NCBI GenBank assembly: GCA_963969495.1
Contig: OZ018319.1
Coordinates: 206,781,733-206,845,732, forward strand
DNA from: Ceratothoa steindachneri
Lineage: Eukaryota > Arthropoda > Malacostraca > Isopoda > Cymothoidae
DNA: 64,000 bases
Direction of reading: 5' to 3'
A program made the position numbers and the translations under genes. Positions 47,273-58,843 of the stretch are shown one piece after another. The notes below the pieces were generated by a model that saw nothing but the letters and a program-made list of their open reading frames with translations, ran no database searches and had not been told where the DNA came from. The stretch's first letter is position 1. Every line of letters starts with the position of its first letter.

Positions 47273-48796
47273 AGAGGGTAGTTAAGCGAAAACTAGCCCT
47301 GAGTTTTCAGCTAAATGAGACACTGGACATAAATCTGATGGTAAATTATGATACTAGATTTTACATTTATTTTTTTGTTATATCTTAAAGTTTTCCATAA
47401 AAATGAACAGTCTGTGCGATGATATTTTGGCTCTCATCAAATAATAGGTATACCAAATGCTAACCTAACCCTTTTACCTTTCTGTATACTCATAACACAT
47501 CCGTATACTCATAATACATTGTTTACACATCTTTTTTACTGTACTTCACTTTAAAATATGAAAAATAGACTTTCTTGACAAATGCGCTGATGTTTGCCCT
47601 TTCACTGGGAATAGTTAAACTGCCACTGATATAACAAAAAGACTGCGGACTGTTTAGACACTTGCGGTGAGAATTAGCAGAGGCATACATGATCTGAAGA
47701 AAGGAAATTAGTATGTGAATAAAAAAGGTTGAATAGTTTGAAGCTAATAAAAACAAGCTTATATGAGGTCTGCTAACCAATCACATATAACTTTTATGTA
47801 TTATGTGCAGACTTTGATATTACTCAATATATACAGCAGTACACAATCCTTCCCTGCATTGTGTCAAGTATAACTGATTAAACAAGATAGAAGCTTTCGC
47901 CGTTTGCTAATTGTCCATTTATACGAGTCGCAGTTAAAATGTTAATCAAATTAATTACTAAAATAGTTGGTTTACTTTTTTCTTACAGTATTTATGATTA
48001 GCAATAAATAAGTAATAAAAAATCAATCAGCTGACCAGTCCTATTAATTAAGGAAAAACATTACAATTGTTCTTATTCAGCGAAAGTTTCACAGGACCAA
48101 AACAATTGACGAGATAAAAGAAAATTGACTTTAGTTTGAAATGAACGTGCAAATTTTAGGCCTAAAGCAAGCGAAATATTTCCCACAACAGACATTATGT
48201 TCGAGGTTGTTCCCTTGAGTTATTAATTTAGGTCTGAACTGAGTCGTTCAAATTTGCTGTATCTCGCTATGTAAAAGAAATAGGAGGAAAATTTGAATAG
48301 CAAAATTTGTGTAGCAGTTCGGCAAATGCTGCTGGACTCTTTTAGGTTCTTCTGGGAGAGTAGCAGGGGATCATCTGAAGGAGCAAGATCATTTATAGCA
48401 ACATTACTTTATATGCCATTCACATAAATTATATTTGCGCATTGAGAGTTATTTGCTATCAATCTGACTTCTTGACAAGTGAATGATTCTTGTAACAAAT
48501 GTACTTTCTTAGCAGTATCTTATTAGGGTAAGGCATCAGAAATGGTATAAGTTTCTACTAGTAGACTTTTAGTAAGTATACTTGCTGTATATTTAGTCTA
48601 TCTCTACCTAAAAAACTTTGAAGTTATTATACAAAAAGATAAAGCTAAAAACGCATGAAAGAGGAGGCAACGTATTAAAGTGAATTAAAAAGTGGAAAAA
48701 TGTCAGCAGAATTTGATATAAATAGAAATAGTTCCTCATGTGCATAGGTTCTTAGTGGCGTTTCTCAAGGATCTCTACTGCGACCCTTTCTTTTTT
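47273..48796. other. AT-rich spacer, nothing recognised
   Basis: Short open frames only (for example 47523-47780 minus), with no domain. I saw no FHQD inverted-repeat end flanking copy II. Confidence 0.4.
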
Positions 48797-49199
<403 letters not shown>

Positions 49200-50283
49200 G
49201 TCTCTCTGACAATGTGTTTGGAGTAAATAATGAGTTTTATAGACAAATATTTGGCCTTAGCATGGGAAATAGTTTATCTCCGATATTGGCATGTCTCTTC
49301 ATGGAATATTTTGAGACTGAACTCCTTCCTGGAATTTATCCTTCCAACTTTATATAGTTAAGGTACATTGACGATGTATTTTCTGTATGGCCTAATGGCC
49401 ATGATTTTGATACCTTTTTTAATAATTTGAATTATTTGCATGTCTCCATCAAATTTAAATATGAATGGGAATATGATAATAGATTACCCTTTTTAGATGT
49501 CCTCATTAATAAAGCTCACTATGAATTAAAACTTGACGTTTATAGGAAACCAACCCACTCAAATGCCTATATACATTATTTTTCGTTTCACGATAATACT
49601 GTTAAAAAATCGGTAATTTCTAACCTTTTCCTTAGAGCATATAAAATATGTCATCATTCCTATTTAGATGAGGAAATTGTCATTATCAGAACCATTTTTT
49701 CTAATTTGTATTACCCCGCTTGGTACATATCGTCTGCCCATTTTGCAGCTAGGAAAACATTCTATGATAATAAGCCTTCCCGCACTAACGACTTCAACAA
49801 ATGTATAACATTGCCATTTAATAATAAATTAAATAGTTTAAAGGACATATTTGGAAAAGTGGGTATTAATCTAGCCTTTAAATATAATAATTCCTTAAAC
49901 CAATTGATCATGGCCAGGAAACCCAAAGAACATCATAACATAGGAGTATATGCAATACCATGCAACGATTGCCATAAAGTTTATATAGGGGAAACGGGGA
50001 GAAATCTAGACAAGAGATTGTACGAACACAAAAGAGATATTAGAGTGGGCATCCAATGCAGTGGAATATTTTGCTATGTTAGAGACTTGAATCATTCGAT
50101 CGATTTCAATGGAAGTAAAATGGTATTTAAATCGGCTAACTATGTTAAGAGAAAAATCGTAGAATCGAGCTTGATATCGTCAGTTCCTAATTTAAATCTA
50201 TATGAGGGTCAATTTTCTTTTAATCCTGTAATAAGAAAGCAAATATGTTTAGGCCTAACCCCATTCCTGATTAGCCTCAAGTA
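49200..50283 (+). pseudogene. Penelope-like RT/GIY-YIG protein, N-terminally truncated
   Basis: The frame begins [18 protein letters not shown] motifs: [20 protein letters not shown] (about 49256-49315), a TAG at 49357-49359, then LRYIDDVFSVWP (catalytic YIDD, about 49360-49395) and NRLPFLDVLI with VYRKPTHSNAYIHY (about 49480-49575), typical of Penelope RT. The linker has HHSYLDEEIVI. The GIY-YIG domain reads GVYAIPCNDCHKVYIGETGR, then NLDKRLYEHKRDIR (about 49946-50045), with the C-x2-C insert in the GVY block that is common in this group. The last Glu of the nuclease family is not certain. Stop TAG at 50281-50283. The protein would nick DNA and reverse-transcribe its RNA. Truncation and the TAG make it inactive. 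Confidence 0.88.
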
Positions 50284-50371
50284 GGGGATTGTGGGGAAAA
50301 AAGAGGGGATCTTTCACGACCTGACCCTGTGTTATGTATGTAAGCACTTTTCTCATATTTTCTATCCAGTG

Positions 50372-50411
50372 TCAGTTGAAAAGGGTGTGAGATACACCGA
50401 AACTGTCCTGA
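50372..50411 (+). ncRNA. Degraded hammerhead-ribozyme-like motif in Penelope-like element 1
   Basis: Stem I arms tcag (50372-50375) and ctga (50408-50411) flank TTGAAAA (50376-50382, consensus CUGANGA, so C3 and G8 are changed). Then one unpaired base, stem II ggtgt/acacc with a 5-base loop (50384-50398), GAAAC (50399-50403) and TGTC, where UC fits the UH cleavage site. Its position 3' of the endonuclease frame matches the better motif in element 2. Two core changes predict no activity. Confidence 0.45.
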
Positions 50412-50477
50412 ATTAAATTGTCTTGGGAGAATGTGGTTTAATTTCCTCATCTTTTCTTGCGATATTGCATTAATTTT

Positions 50478-50481
<4 letters not shown>

Positions 50482-50536
<55 letters not shown>
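50482..50536. repeat. (AT)n microsatellite
   Basis: About 27 AT units, directly downstream of Penelope-like element 1. Confidence 0.98.
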
Positions 50537-50539
<3 letters not shown>

Positions 50540-53331
50540 AATCATGGCATAGAGTTATGTAATATTTCATAATTTGTTGATGATTCAAAAGAAACCCGGA
50601 AATAGGGCAAAATATATTAGTGACTACGAAAACTTGCAAAAGACTTTCCGATAGCAGGTGGAATTCAACGTGAAAAACGGTGGTAAATATGCTGCATATT
50701 GGTCCGATCTGGCAGGAACTATTTTAAGTTTCTGTGGTTGGAGGCTGCACTCCAGTGTATAATCATGTGAGTAAAAGTGTGCAGAACAGATAAAAAAAAA
50801 TTTCATCTTAGGCTATTTGTCATTTAAAATCAGACGTTTAAAAATTATTGGTTTTCCTTAAGAGCACCTGTAATAATCATATGTTAAATATTACATAAAG
50901 TCTTCCATATATGTCATAAATAAATGGAAAACAATGGAGATGTCCAAAATTTCCCGTCAGTTAATATATTTCTGGCCAACTTTTAATTTTACTAATTTAC
51001 ACGGTAAATTCAAAATTACCACCTTTAAATCTAACAAACTCAAAATATAATAATAAGCATATCATTCCAATAATAAGTTCACAACACCAAGTAGATTGCT
51101 GAAAGTGGATTCACATGAAAGTTCTTTCGACGTAATCTTTAAATTATTAGGTCAAAAGGATTGATAAAAAAAGACATGCGAAATCACGCATTCTTTAATC
51201 GTAAATCTCCCAGTGCTTTATTTTGATCGGAAACTCACCTAGTTTTACCATTATGAAAATTAATCACGTTAGCCATTCTTTTATACCCATTGTTTATTTT
51301 CCCGTGGCAGAAGTTCCCCTTCTCAGTCAGCAGATAAGAATGAGTCATAATAAAAAAGCATACGAGTCTTTCTCGTCGTAGGTGAGTCTAACAAAAGGAC
51401 ACGAAGTGTTTATATGATAATAAAAATGAAGTCAATAAGGAATTGATTCGATATCTTATCTATCGCATCTTCTAATCATGTTCGTCTATCCTTCGGAAGA
51501 AACCACCAAACTTTAAATCCGGCTACTTAATTAGGATGATTGTAATAGGGACAAAGCGCTTTTCATTCAGTTGAGACACGCTATTTTCGGCTGCACCAAG
51601 TGTGTAGACTCACCATACCCCATACGAACCTTTCAAAAACGGAAAATTTGAGGGGGAAGAGGATATGGGCGGATCATTTGAGTGCGTATGCGAGATTGAG
51701 ATGAAGTCACTCTCGTTGAAGAGAGACTGAACAAAAGGAAATTACGGCTTGTCTCTCTCATCACCCGTTAAGGATACTTTCTAGCCGTCTCCCATTATAA
51801 CATTCGTCATCTACGAAAGAGTTGTGTGGAGCTCTCCTATTGCTATTGTCGCCCTTATATCCCATTCCTTATACCTTTTGTTACATATCCTGCATGGTGT
51901 AACTTGTAAACTACTAGTAAGTGCTGGATTGATTTTTTATATCATTAAAAAGATTATTTACTAGCACATTGTACATTTCTGTGTAAAACACCAATTAAAT
52001 CTCGCCAGGTTTAGATAAAAATAATGTAACCTAACCTTCCTTTGTGCTCATGGCCAATTTTCTTGGGAAAACTGTACTTTTAAAAGGATATTCTCATGTC
52101 TATATTCTCCTTTGGTTTGCGTAGTGAAAATGGAAAAAATTTGGAGCCAACACCAGAAAAGGGAAACAAAGGTCAGTGTGGTTGACTGAAAAATGGAGTC
52201 CCGCTACTCTGATATCATATTTCTGCCGAGGTTTTAAGCAAATTTGTTCGTGGGTACCTCATCTCTTTATATAAGCGCCGTCCACTTTACCTAATTGATT
52301 TTCTTTATTTAATTACATTAAAAGAAAATTCGTCCGAAACCGTGAGTGCTTTGGCTTGCCAAACGTGGTACAGAAAGGCCTTGAAATAGTGATCGAGAAT
52401 AAAATGACTGATAACATTAAAAAATGAGGCAATTAAGCAAGACGAAAAATATTTCAGACGCTCTTGAATCGTCCCACCGCTTGAATTAATTCAATGTGAC
52501 CTTTTAATTGAAATATTTTTTAAGAAAATAAAGGGAATGTTGAAAACTCTAGGGGAATTTTTGATAAGCCATAGATAAAGAAAGGAGGAATAAATAGGAA
52601 TAAAATTTTTAAAAACAAGCTAAGTAGGGCAAAATCTGTAATAACTAACCAAGCGTATTGTGAATACAGTAGCTAGAAGTTAGCATTTTATTCCTTGAAG
52701 ATAATAAACGAAAAGAAAGGATTGAAACACTTGATAGCGAAAAACTCACCATCCCAAATACCGAAGTTAAGAAATGGGTGGGAGAAGCAAATTGTCAAAC
52801 CACCTGAAGGGATAAACAAGGAAGCATAGAGATGATAGTATATTAATTCATGTCTGCTTAGCAGAGAGTTGTAAGGGTATGGAACGTACACACTCACATG
52901 CCGCCAGACAATCGTGGGAACGAAAGAAATTTGTCGGTGAGTTGACCTTCGTCTCCTCTCTCTCTTCCCCCACCCTTCCCCCAACTGGTGACAGGAAATC
53001 AGACGAAAGAACGCCTATCTCACAAAGAAGCTTAAATCTTATTTGCTTTCTTTATGATACGATGGAGATTGTCCAGAAGGCGCTGTGATAAGCGAATTGT
53101 CGTGAATGGAATCTCTCTCTCGATTTCCCACAATCATCGGTATAAATAATATCGCCGTCCATCTCTCTAGAGCAGTGTCCCAAATCTACTCGCGTATCTT
53201 CACGTTGAACAAGAGTCGTTGCCCTAACGTATCGACTACCAACGCGCAGTCGAGTCAACTTGGTTGCTGTCTCAAATTGTTCCTGGAAGTAAATCCCGCC
53301 CCGCAGAGTCTGTGACTAGAAGAGTACGCTC
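50537..53331. other. Long spacer, no recognised gene
   Basis: AT-rich to about 52850, then somewhat GC-richer with short pyrimidine-rich runs. Open frames (52688-52984 minus, 52879-53088 plus, 53106-53315 plus) show no domain. Nothing else can be supported. Confidence 0.4.
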
Positions 53332-53874
53332 TGTTACTCAACGTAACTTGAGTAAGAAAAGGAACATCCAAATAGTTACTGGAAGTTACTTTTGTTAGTG
53401 CCACATCCAGTTAAGAGTGAACTTACCGGAACTGCAGCCAGCAGCCCCGAACCCGTCGTCTTATCCCCCCCTCTCCCCGAGAACTCGTGTTAACGCCACT
53501 CGAACCACCCCGTCTGGACCTGAGTAGTCGTCTCTCCAATCCATCACAATTAATGGTAATCTATAAACCCAGTGTCCCTCTATTTTTAAATTACCTATTT
53601 AATTAACAGTAATTGATACTCCCACTGAGTCATTATAAATCTAGACGCTTAACGTCAGTGTTTATATTTAATCCTTAATTTTGCCCGTTTAACTATTGCT
53701 AATTATTATATTTGTGTAAAGTAAAGTTTATTTTGAGTACATGTGTTTATTTGTGGCTCCTCCATTTTGACGTACCCTTGGCAAGACTTTAATTAAGCAT
53801 TCCTTCGGCTAATTTATTCAACCTGTATCTTTCACTCTTAGAATTCAACAATCACAAGCCTCCCCCCAGTAACA
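53332..53874. mobile_element. Candidate solo LTR, 543 bp
   Basis: The segment begins TGTTACT and ends AGTAACA, a perfect 7-bp inverted end of the TG...CA kind. Inside are a TATA-like cattataaatc (about 53632) and, near the 3' end, aaagtttattttgagtac followed by the GT-rich gtgtttatttgtgg, which could be a polyadenylation region. No target duplication (cgctc vs agtga), no primer-binding site and no second LTR were found in the window, so this rests on the ends only. Confidence 0.3.
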
Positions 53875-53959
53875 AGTGAGACTTTTATCGTGAGAATCCT
53901 GGCTACGGCACAACACGCCTCTAACCAGCTTTTGCACGTTCAGTAGGAATTAAAGCCTA

Positions 53960-53961
<2 letters not shown>

Positions 53962-54027
<66 letters not shown>
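53962..54027. repeat. (AT)n microsatellite
   Basis: About 32 uninterrupted AT units. Confidence 0.98.
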
Positions 54028-54029
<2 letters not shown>

Positions 54030-54448
54030 CGTATAATTGAGTAATAGGGTCAATACCCCTGACTTAAACAAAAGCGGTGTCTCTAGATCAAGGACTAGAA
54101 TAATTATTGGACCAGACTATGAGCCATTCTACGACAAGAATAAAAGCCGTCGTTCTCATTCGTGTACTCGCTGTGATTCTGCATTGGAAGCTTCATAGGG
54201 AAAGCTCGCAGAATGAGCGCAATGGACACAAATTCGCCAACAGATCTTGTTTGCTTCCTCGTTGTGTGAGATTCCAACTTTGGCTACAAAGGGACAGGCA
54301 ACAGCGACCGCCAAGGAAATTATTTTCAAATTGGTTTGTCATTTTGAGAAGCTTAATGAATATTCATTGACGACAAAGCTTTAACAAAAGCTGGAATAAA
54401 TTTTGATCGATCGTCCAGAAACATGGCGAGGCCAATGCAGCTTAACGC
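54028..54448. other. Spacer between two (AT)n tracts
   Basis: Non-repetitive. An open frame at 54107-54370 has no recognised domain. Confidence 0.4.
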
Positions 54449-54558
<110 letters not shown>

Positions 54559-54561
54559 ACA

Positions 54562-54992
54562 AATTACTCAAAAAATATTTTTTTCATACTAACTTCAAAA
54601 TGACTTTGGTCAATCCACTTTCCATAGTAAGTTTCTTCTCGTCAAAAGACAAACTTCCTCTAGAAATGAGTAACCGTGTTGTTCATGCTTTTACTTGTCC
54701 TTGCTGTTTGCAAGGAACCTATATTGGTAGTACGGTTCGCTCATTGAAAGAGAGGTTTTGTTCTCACATGGGAATAAGCCATCGCACTGGAAAAATATTG
54801 TCTAAGAAGGATGCTTCTGTAATTAGAAATCATAGTATACAATGCATGACAGAATGTTCCATTAATAACTTTAAAATAATTGGTCACAATAACAATGAAT
54901 ATAGTCTAAGAATTTGGGAATCCCTACTAATACATACAAAATCTCCTACACTCAACATAGATAATACCGTTGTTTCCCTTCTTATTTCTTAA
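54562..54992 (+). pseudogene. Penelope-like GIY-YIG endonuclease domain, C-terminal fragment
   Basis: The frame continues openly from the microsatellite: [28 protein letters not shown] (typical RT-EN linker), RVVHAFTCPCCLQGTYIGST (GIY-YIG core with Cys pair, about 54678-54735), VRSLKERFCSHMGISHRTGK, IRNHSIQCM and the family C-terminus WESLLIHTKSPTLN. Stop TAA at 54990-54992. It is intact over its remaining 140-odd codons but lacks the whole RT, so it is inactive. Confidence 0.85.
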
Positions 54993-55318
54993 TTTTATTT
55001 AACTCATTTAACAACCAACCAACCTTCTCTTATTTAACATCCAACCAATAAAATTCCTATCCTTCTTTACGCCACATCCTTTATAATTTCTTCATTTTGT
55101 GATTTATCCTGAACTTCATTGGTAAGCAATGTTGTACTGTAATTATTTACTTTTGTGTTTTTGCTTCTTTTTTTTCGTGTCAATAGTGGTTGCATTAGAT
55201 TGATACCTTGATTCCCTAGCCTTTTAAATCCCTGAATTATTTTTTTAATTTTTGATTTACCTACATAGTCTTAACCTGATTATTTTTAATATTTTTTATC
55301 TGTTTTAGATTACTTTAT

Positions 55319-55369
55319 GATTTTAGAATCTGAAGATGGGTGATATCCCGAAACGTTGTTCTATAAATC
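55319..55369 (+). ncRNA. Hammerhead-ribozyme-like motif in Penelope-like element 2
   Basis: The order is stem I 5' arm gattttagaat (55319-55329), core CTGAAGA (55330-55336), one unpaired T, stem II ggg/ccc around a 6-base loop (55338-55349), GAAA (55350-55353), CGUU (a 2-bp self-complementary ACGU stem III with UU at the cleavage site), and stem I 3' arm gttctataaatc (55358-55369). Stem I pairs over 11 bp with a single bulged U, one of the pairs G-U. Penelope-like elements are known to carry minimal hammerheads with very short stem III. The unusual base between the core and stem II may lower activity. Confidence 0.6.
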
Positions 55370-55450
55370 AATCACATGTACCTCAGCCTCCTATGGGTCC
55401 TTACCTTCACCGTGAAATTGAAGATTAGACCGGTCAGCAGCAACTCATAT

Positions 55451-55639
55451 GACTATATATATGAAAAACTCACAAAGTATCACATGAGTAAGCAATAGAT
55501 CCAAAAAACCTACAAGAAATTAGAAACGAAAATTCCGACTACTTTCGAACTCAAGTTCACATTCATTCTTATGGAACAATGCAAAACAACAAAAATGTAA
55601 TATACAAGCAATGGAGGGGGAGATATAAAATGCTCATAA
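55451..55639. other. Short spacer between Penelope-like element 2 and the RTE-type remnant
   Basis: Nothing recognised; contains a short (AT)5. Confidence 0.4.
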
Positions 55640-56730
55640 CAAAGCTGACTTCAGAAAAAGCTTCCTAACGATTGACCACTTACATACTCTCAACCCACTC
55701 ATTGAGAAGACTTCAAGAAACAATATCCCTTTATATTTGTTATTTGTAAACTACAAGAAAGCATTTGGTTCAATAGAAAAACCAGCGATTATAACCGCCT
55801 TGAATAATAAGGGTATAATAGAACCATTCTATATAAATATCATAAAACACATGTACAAAAATCGCAAAGCTTTCATTAGATCGCTTAAGGAGGCAGATAT
55901 CTTTCAATTACAGAGATGTATAAGGTAAGGATATACTATTTCTGCGTAATGTTCATGTCCTGGATAGAAGAAATCTTCAGATGGCTAAAATTGGAAAACA
56001 GGGAATTAAGATCGATGGAGATTACCTCAATCACCTGAGATTCACATATGATATTTAACTCAGAGCTGCTAACCTGGAAGAGGCTCAAACATTGCTTCAA
56101 GAACTTCGCTACGAAATGAAAAAAAGGTGGCCTAAGATTAAATGTTGGAAAAGAAATGTCATGACAAAGTAACCAGACGTCTACATGATCGAAACACAAT
56201 TCAGAAAAAGCAGAATTGAAATGGTATTTAAATATATCTATCTGGCTCAACAGATGGTAATGTCAAGAAATCAAACGTACACTTAAACTGTGCTGGGGAG
56301 GGGGGTGCATTTTGAAAGTCAAGCATCATCGTCAAAATTAAAACGCCCATGTGGCTGAGAAGAAAAGTATACAACCAATGTACAATCTTAACTATGACCT
56401 ATGGAGCAGAAATTTTGAACAAGGCAAAAAGCTCATGAACACATTCTGATCGGGATAACTTGGCGTGACAGCAAATCAACCATTTTACCTGGACAAACCA
56501 AACTTCAGGAATAGCTTAAAGCTATAATAAACCTCAATGAAGCTAAGCATGCCATATAGCATGATTTCAAGACAATCGATGGACCAGGAAAATTACCGTT
56601 TGAACTCTATTTGATAAAAGACAACAAAAACAAGAATGGGACATGATCTTTCAAAATATGCCAAAAATTAGAAACAAATTGCACAAGATCGACAAAAATC
56701 CAGGAAGATGAGAAAGGGTTTTTCTTATCA
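55640..56730 (+). pseudogene. RTE-type LINE reverse transcriptase, decayed and 5'-truncated
   Basis: The plus-strand text follows an RTE/endonuclease-RT protein through many breaks: ADFRKSFLTIDHLHTLNPLI (55642-55700), YLLFVNYKKAFGSIEKPAII (motif A, where relatives have F-D-S; the Asp of KAFD is Gly here), INIIKHMYKNRKAFIRSLKE (to about 55895) and FQLQRCIR with a stop in place of the RQGD block. Then EEIFRWLKLENRELR (about 55970), the region of the catalytic FADD (lost), KVYNQCTILTMTYGAEI (about 56365-56415) and KIAQDRQKSRKMRKGFF near 56690-56725. The upstream endonuclease is absent. A dead, old copy. Confidence 0.75.
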
Positions 56731-57797
56731 GTAAGACACAAATACCTGAGATTATATAAATTAAGAGAAAAAAGACAGCAACACTCACAAGGATGTATAA
56801 GAAAGATTATTACAGGGAATTATCAACAAGTTCAAAGAAATATATCAGAAAGAGGTGACAAAATTAGAAGAGCCATATTTTATTACCAAAAGGTTTCCTC
56901 ATATTCTGGCTTTGTACATATAGTAATAATGTGTTGTTTTAAATAGTTAAGAGATACTGTAAACCTCGGTGGGAGAAGGAACAATACAGACAGAATATTT
57001 CTGGAAAATAATAACAAAAATCCAGAGGTACATTAGACTTATCCCACTTAATCATCACAAGATTACAAAGGAACAAATGCGACGCAGTAAACACATTTAC
57101 TTTTCTTCCGCTTATAAATTACCCCTAAAACGAGGCAATCGAAGAAAGAGACGGGTTATTTAAGAACCTCAGACGTCAAGTGATAATAAAGACCACAAAA
57201 AATGGAGCCTAGTCACAGTTTAAACACCAGATTCGTCAAATACTTAGAGCGTTCTAAGTCAGTGTCTACATAAAGTAAGTTTGACACGATATAAAAATCA
57301 ATGAAAATATAAAAAATAATGAATAAATAAATGAGCTTGAGAATAATGCAACCGAAAGTTACAGATAAAACTGATAAATGAAACGATAGAAAATACAAGC
57401 TCAACAGACCTAAGTCGCGTGCTCTCAATTATTATGACTTATGACCATGTGACCTTACGACATTCAAAACTATCAAAAACTCATTGAAAAGTAAAACGGC
57501 TACCATCCGACCGACCGATCTACGAACCGGTCGCGTGCACCCCCCCCCCCTCCCACCCACGGAAGCAGGTGTCTCTAAATGGCTATTATTCATTCGTTGA
57601 TAGTTGTATAAAGTTAAAGGAAGTAGAAATGTGTGGACGCTAAAAGGAGGCCGGATAGATTATTTGGTGTTGAAACGCGCTGATGTTACTTTGTGGGAAA
57701 CTTGAAGATGTTCTAAATTGTCCTCTCTTTTGCAACAAAACCAAGTTGTATTGCCAGCAAGGCATAAATGAAGTGTATTTCACACACTGCACACTGT
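56731..57797. other. AT-rich spacer with a C(10) run
   Basis: No gene recognised. A cccccccccctcccacccac run lies at 57541-57560. Confidence 0.4.
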
Positions 57798-57950
57798 GTT
57801 TTTGGACACAATACCCTCTGATTTTGGACACAGTGTCGTGTGCCTTTAGACACGGTATCGTGTGTTTTTGGACACAGTACTCTCTGCCTTTGGACGCAGT
57901 ATCCTCTGTCTTTAGATACAATATCCTCTGTATTTTGACACAGAGTTAAG
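57798..57950. repeat. 22-bp tandem repeat, about 7 units
   Basis: The unit is about ctttggacacagtatcctctg with variants (agacac, gtgtcgtg). The 22-bp period shifts frame each unit, so the overlapping open frames on both strands are chance. Confidence 0.9.
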
Positions 57951-58772
57951 TTGGGTAGCAAAAGCGATGCTTACCATTGCTTCCCTTTACCATCCCATAC
58001 ATGCTTTTTCTGGCTGACTTCTAAAAGGTCTTTTCCACAAGATGACTTCTAGATAATTATTACATTTAAGCCTATAGTTTTGCACAAAGAGGAGTAATTT
58101 GTAATGGTAATTCTCGGTAGATCGGGGACTGAGTGAGACAGAGAATGTCACCTGTGCTACGGCTGCGCCAAGTGGAATGACCACTTCTCATTACAGCGAC
58201 GTTAAGCTAGGTCGGGTGTGGTTAGTCGCAGGATGGAGTGCCGATTTAGGTTGCCTTTACGACGAGGTCCATACAAATCGATAGTAAACCCCTAAAAAGG
58301 GGGGTAAAATCATGCCCAATGTGTAGATCGTGGGAAAAAGACCCATCAAATTAATTTACTTTAATCGATTCCACTCATAGGATTATTAATTTAAATCAGG
58401 CTAATTTTCGGTTTTGTATAATTTTCACGGTCTTAAGTAACTCTCCCTTACCCTAATTCATGTTTCATAAATAACCACATTCCTTTAATTGTATTATATG
58501 CAATAAGCATTAAATCATATTTCTATAATGAATGTGAAGGCCTTAAATCCTGCGTCTCAACCCTCCGAGCCTCTTAGATCCACCAATGAATCACAAAAAC
58601 AATAGGCCATAAAGCTTCCGGGCTAACACGAGAAAAAATAGGATCTGTCGGTGCGAAATGAATGGCCAGACATTAATGGGTTATTAGGAACGGATTATGT
58701 GGCGAGTGAGCACCTGATTCTAACGCTCCTCAGCAGCAGCTCGCAATACTCCCATTCTTTCTTCCGCTATTG

Positions 58773-58776
<4 letters not shown>
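57951..58776. other. Spacer carrying a 5S-rRNA-like stretch
   Basis: Apart from the 5S-like sequence (58155-58265) nothing was recognised. Confidence 0.4.
58155..58265 (+). pseudogene. 5S rRNA-like sequence (pseudogene or head of a 5S-derived SINE)
   Basis: gttaagctaggtcggg (58201-58216), tggttagtcgcaggatgg (58219-58236) and gtgccgatttaggttgcc line up in order and spacing with the box A, intermediate element and box C region of arthropod 5S rRNA (GTTAAGC...GTCGGG..., GGTTAGT..., GGATGG...GACCG). The upstream ccacttctcattacagcgac fits the 5S loop B/C region less well. Several 5S positions are changed, so it is not a working 5S gene. A 5S-derived SINE would explain divergence and dispersal, but I see no tail. 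Confidence 0.55.

Positions 58777-58838
<62 letters not shown>
58777..58838. repeat. (CT)n microsatellite
   Basis: About 30 uninterrupted CT units. Confidence 0.98.

Positions 58839-58843
<5 letters not shown>

Larger units (their letters stand above)
49200..50481 (+). mobile_element. Penelope-like element 1, 5'-truncated
   Basis: The element keeps the second half of the RT, the linker and the GIY-YIG endonuclease, then about 200 bp of 3' sequence with a hammerhead-like remnant. (AT)n tracts lie on both sides (48797-49199 and 50482-50536). There is only one stop inside the coding part, so it is fairly young. Confidence 0.88.

Noticed and set aside
52688..53315. Cluster of short ORFs before the candidate LTR as a host exon
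   Set aside because: No domain, no convincing splice context, overlapping frames on both strands.
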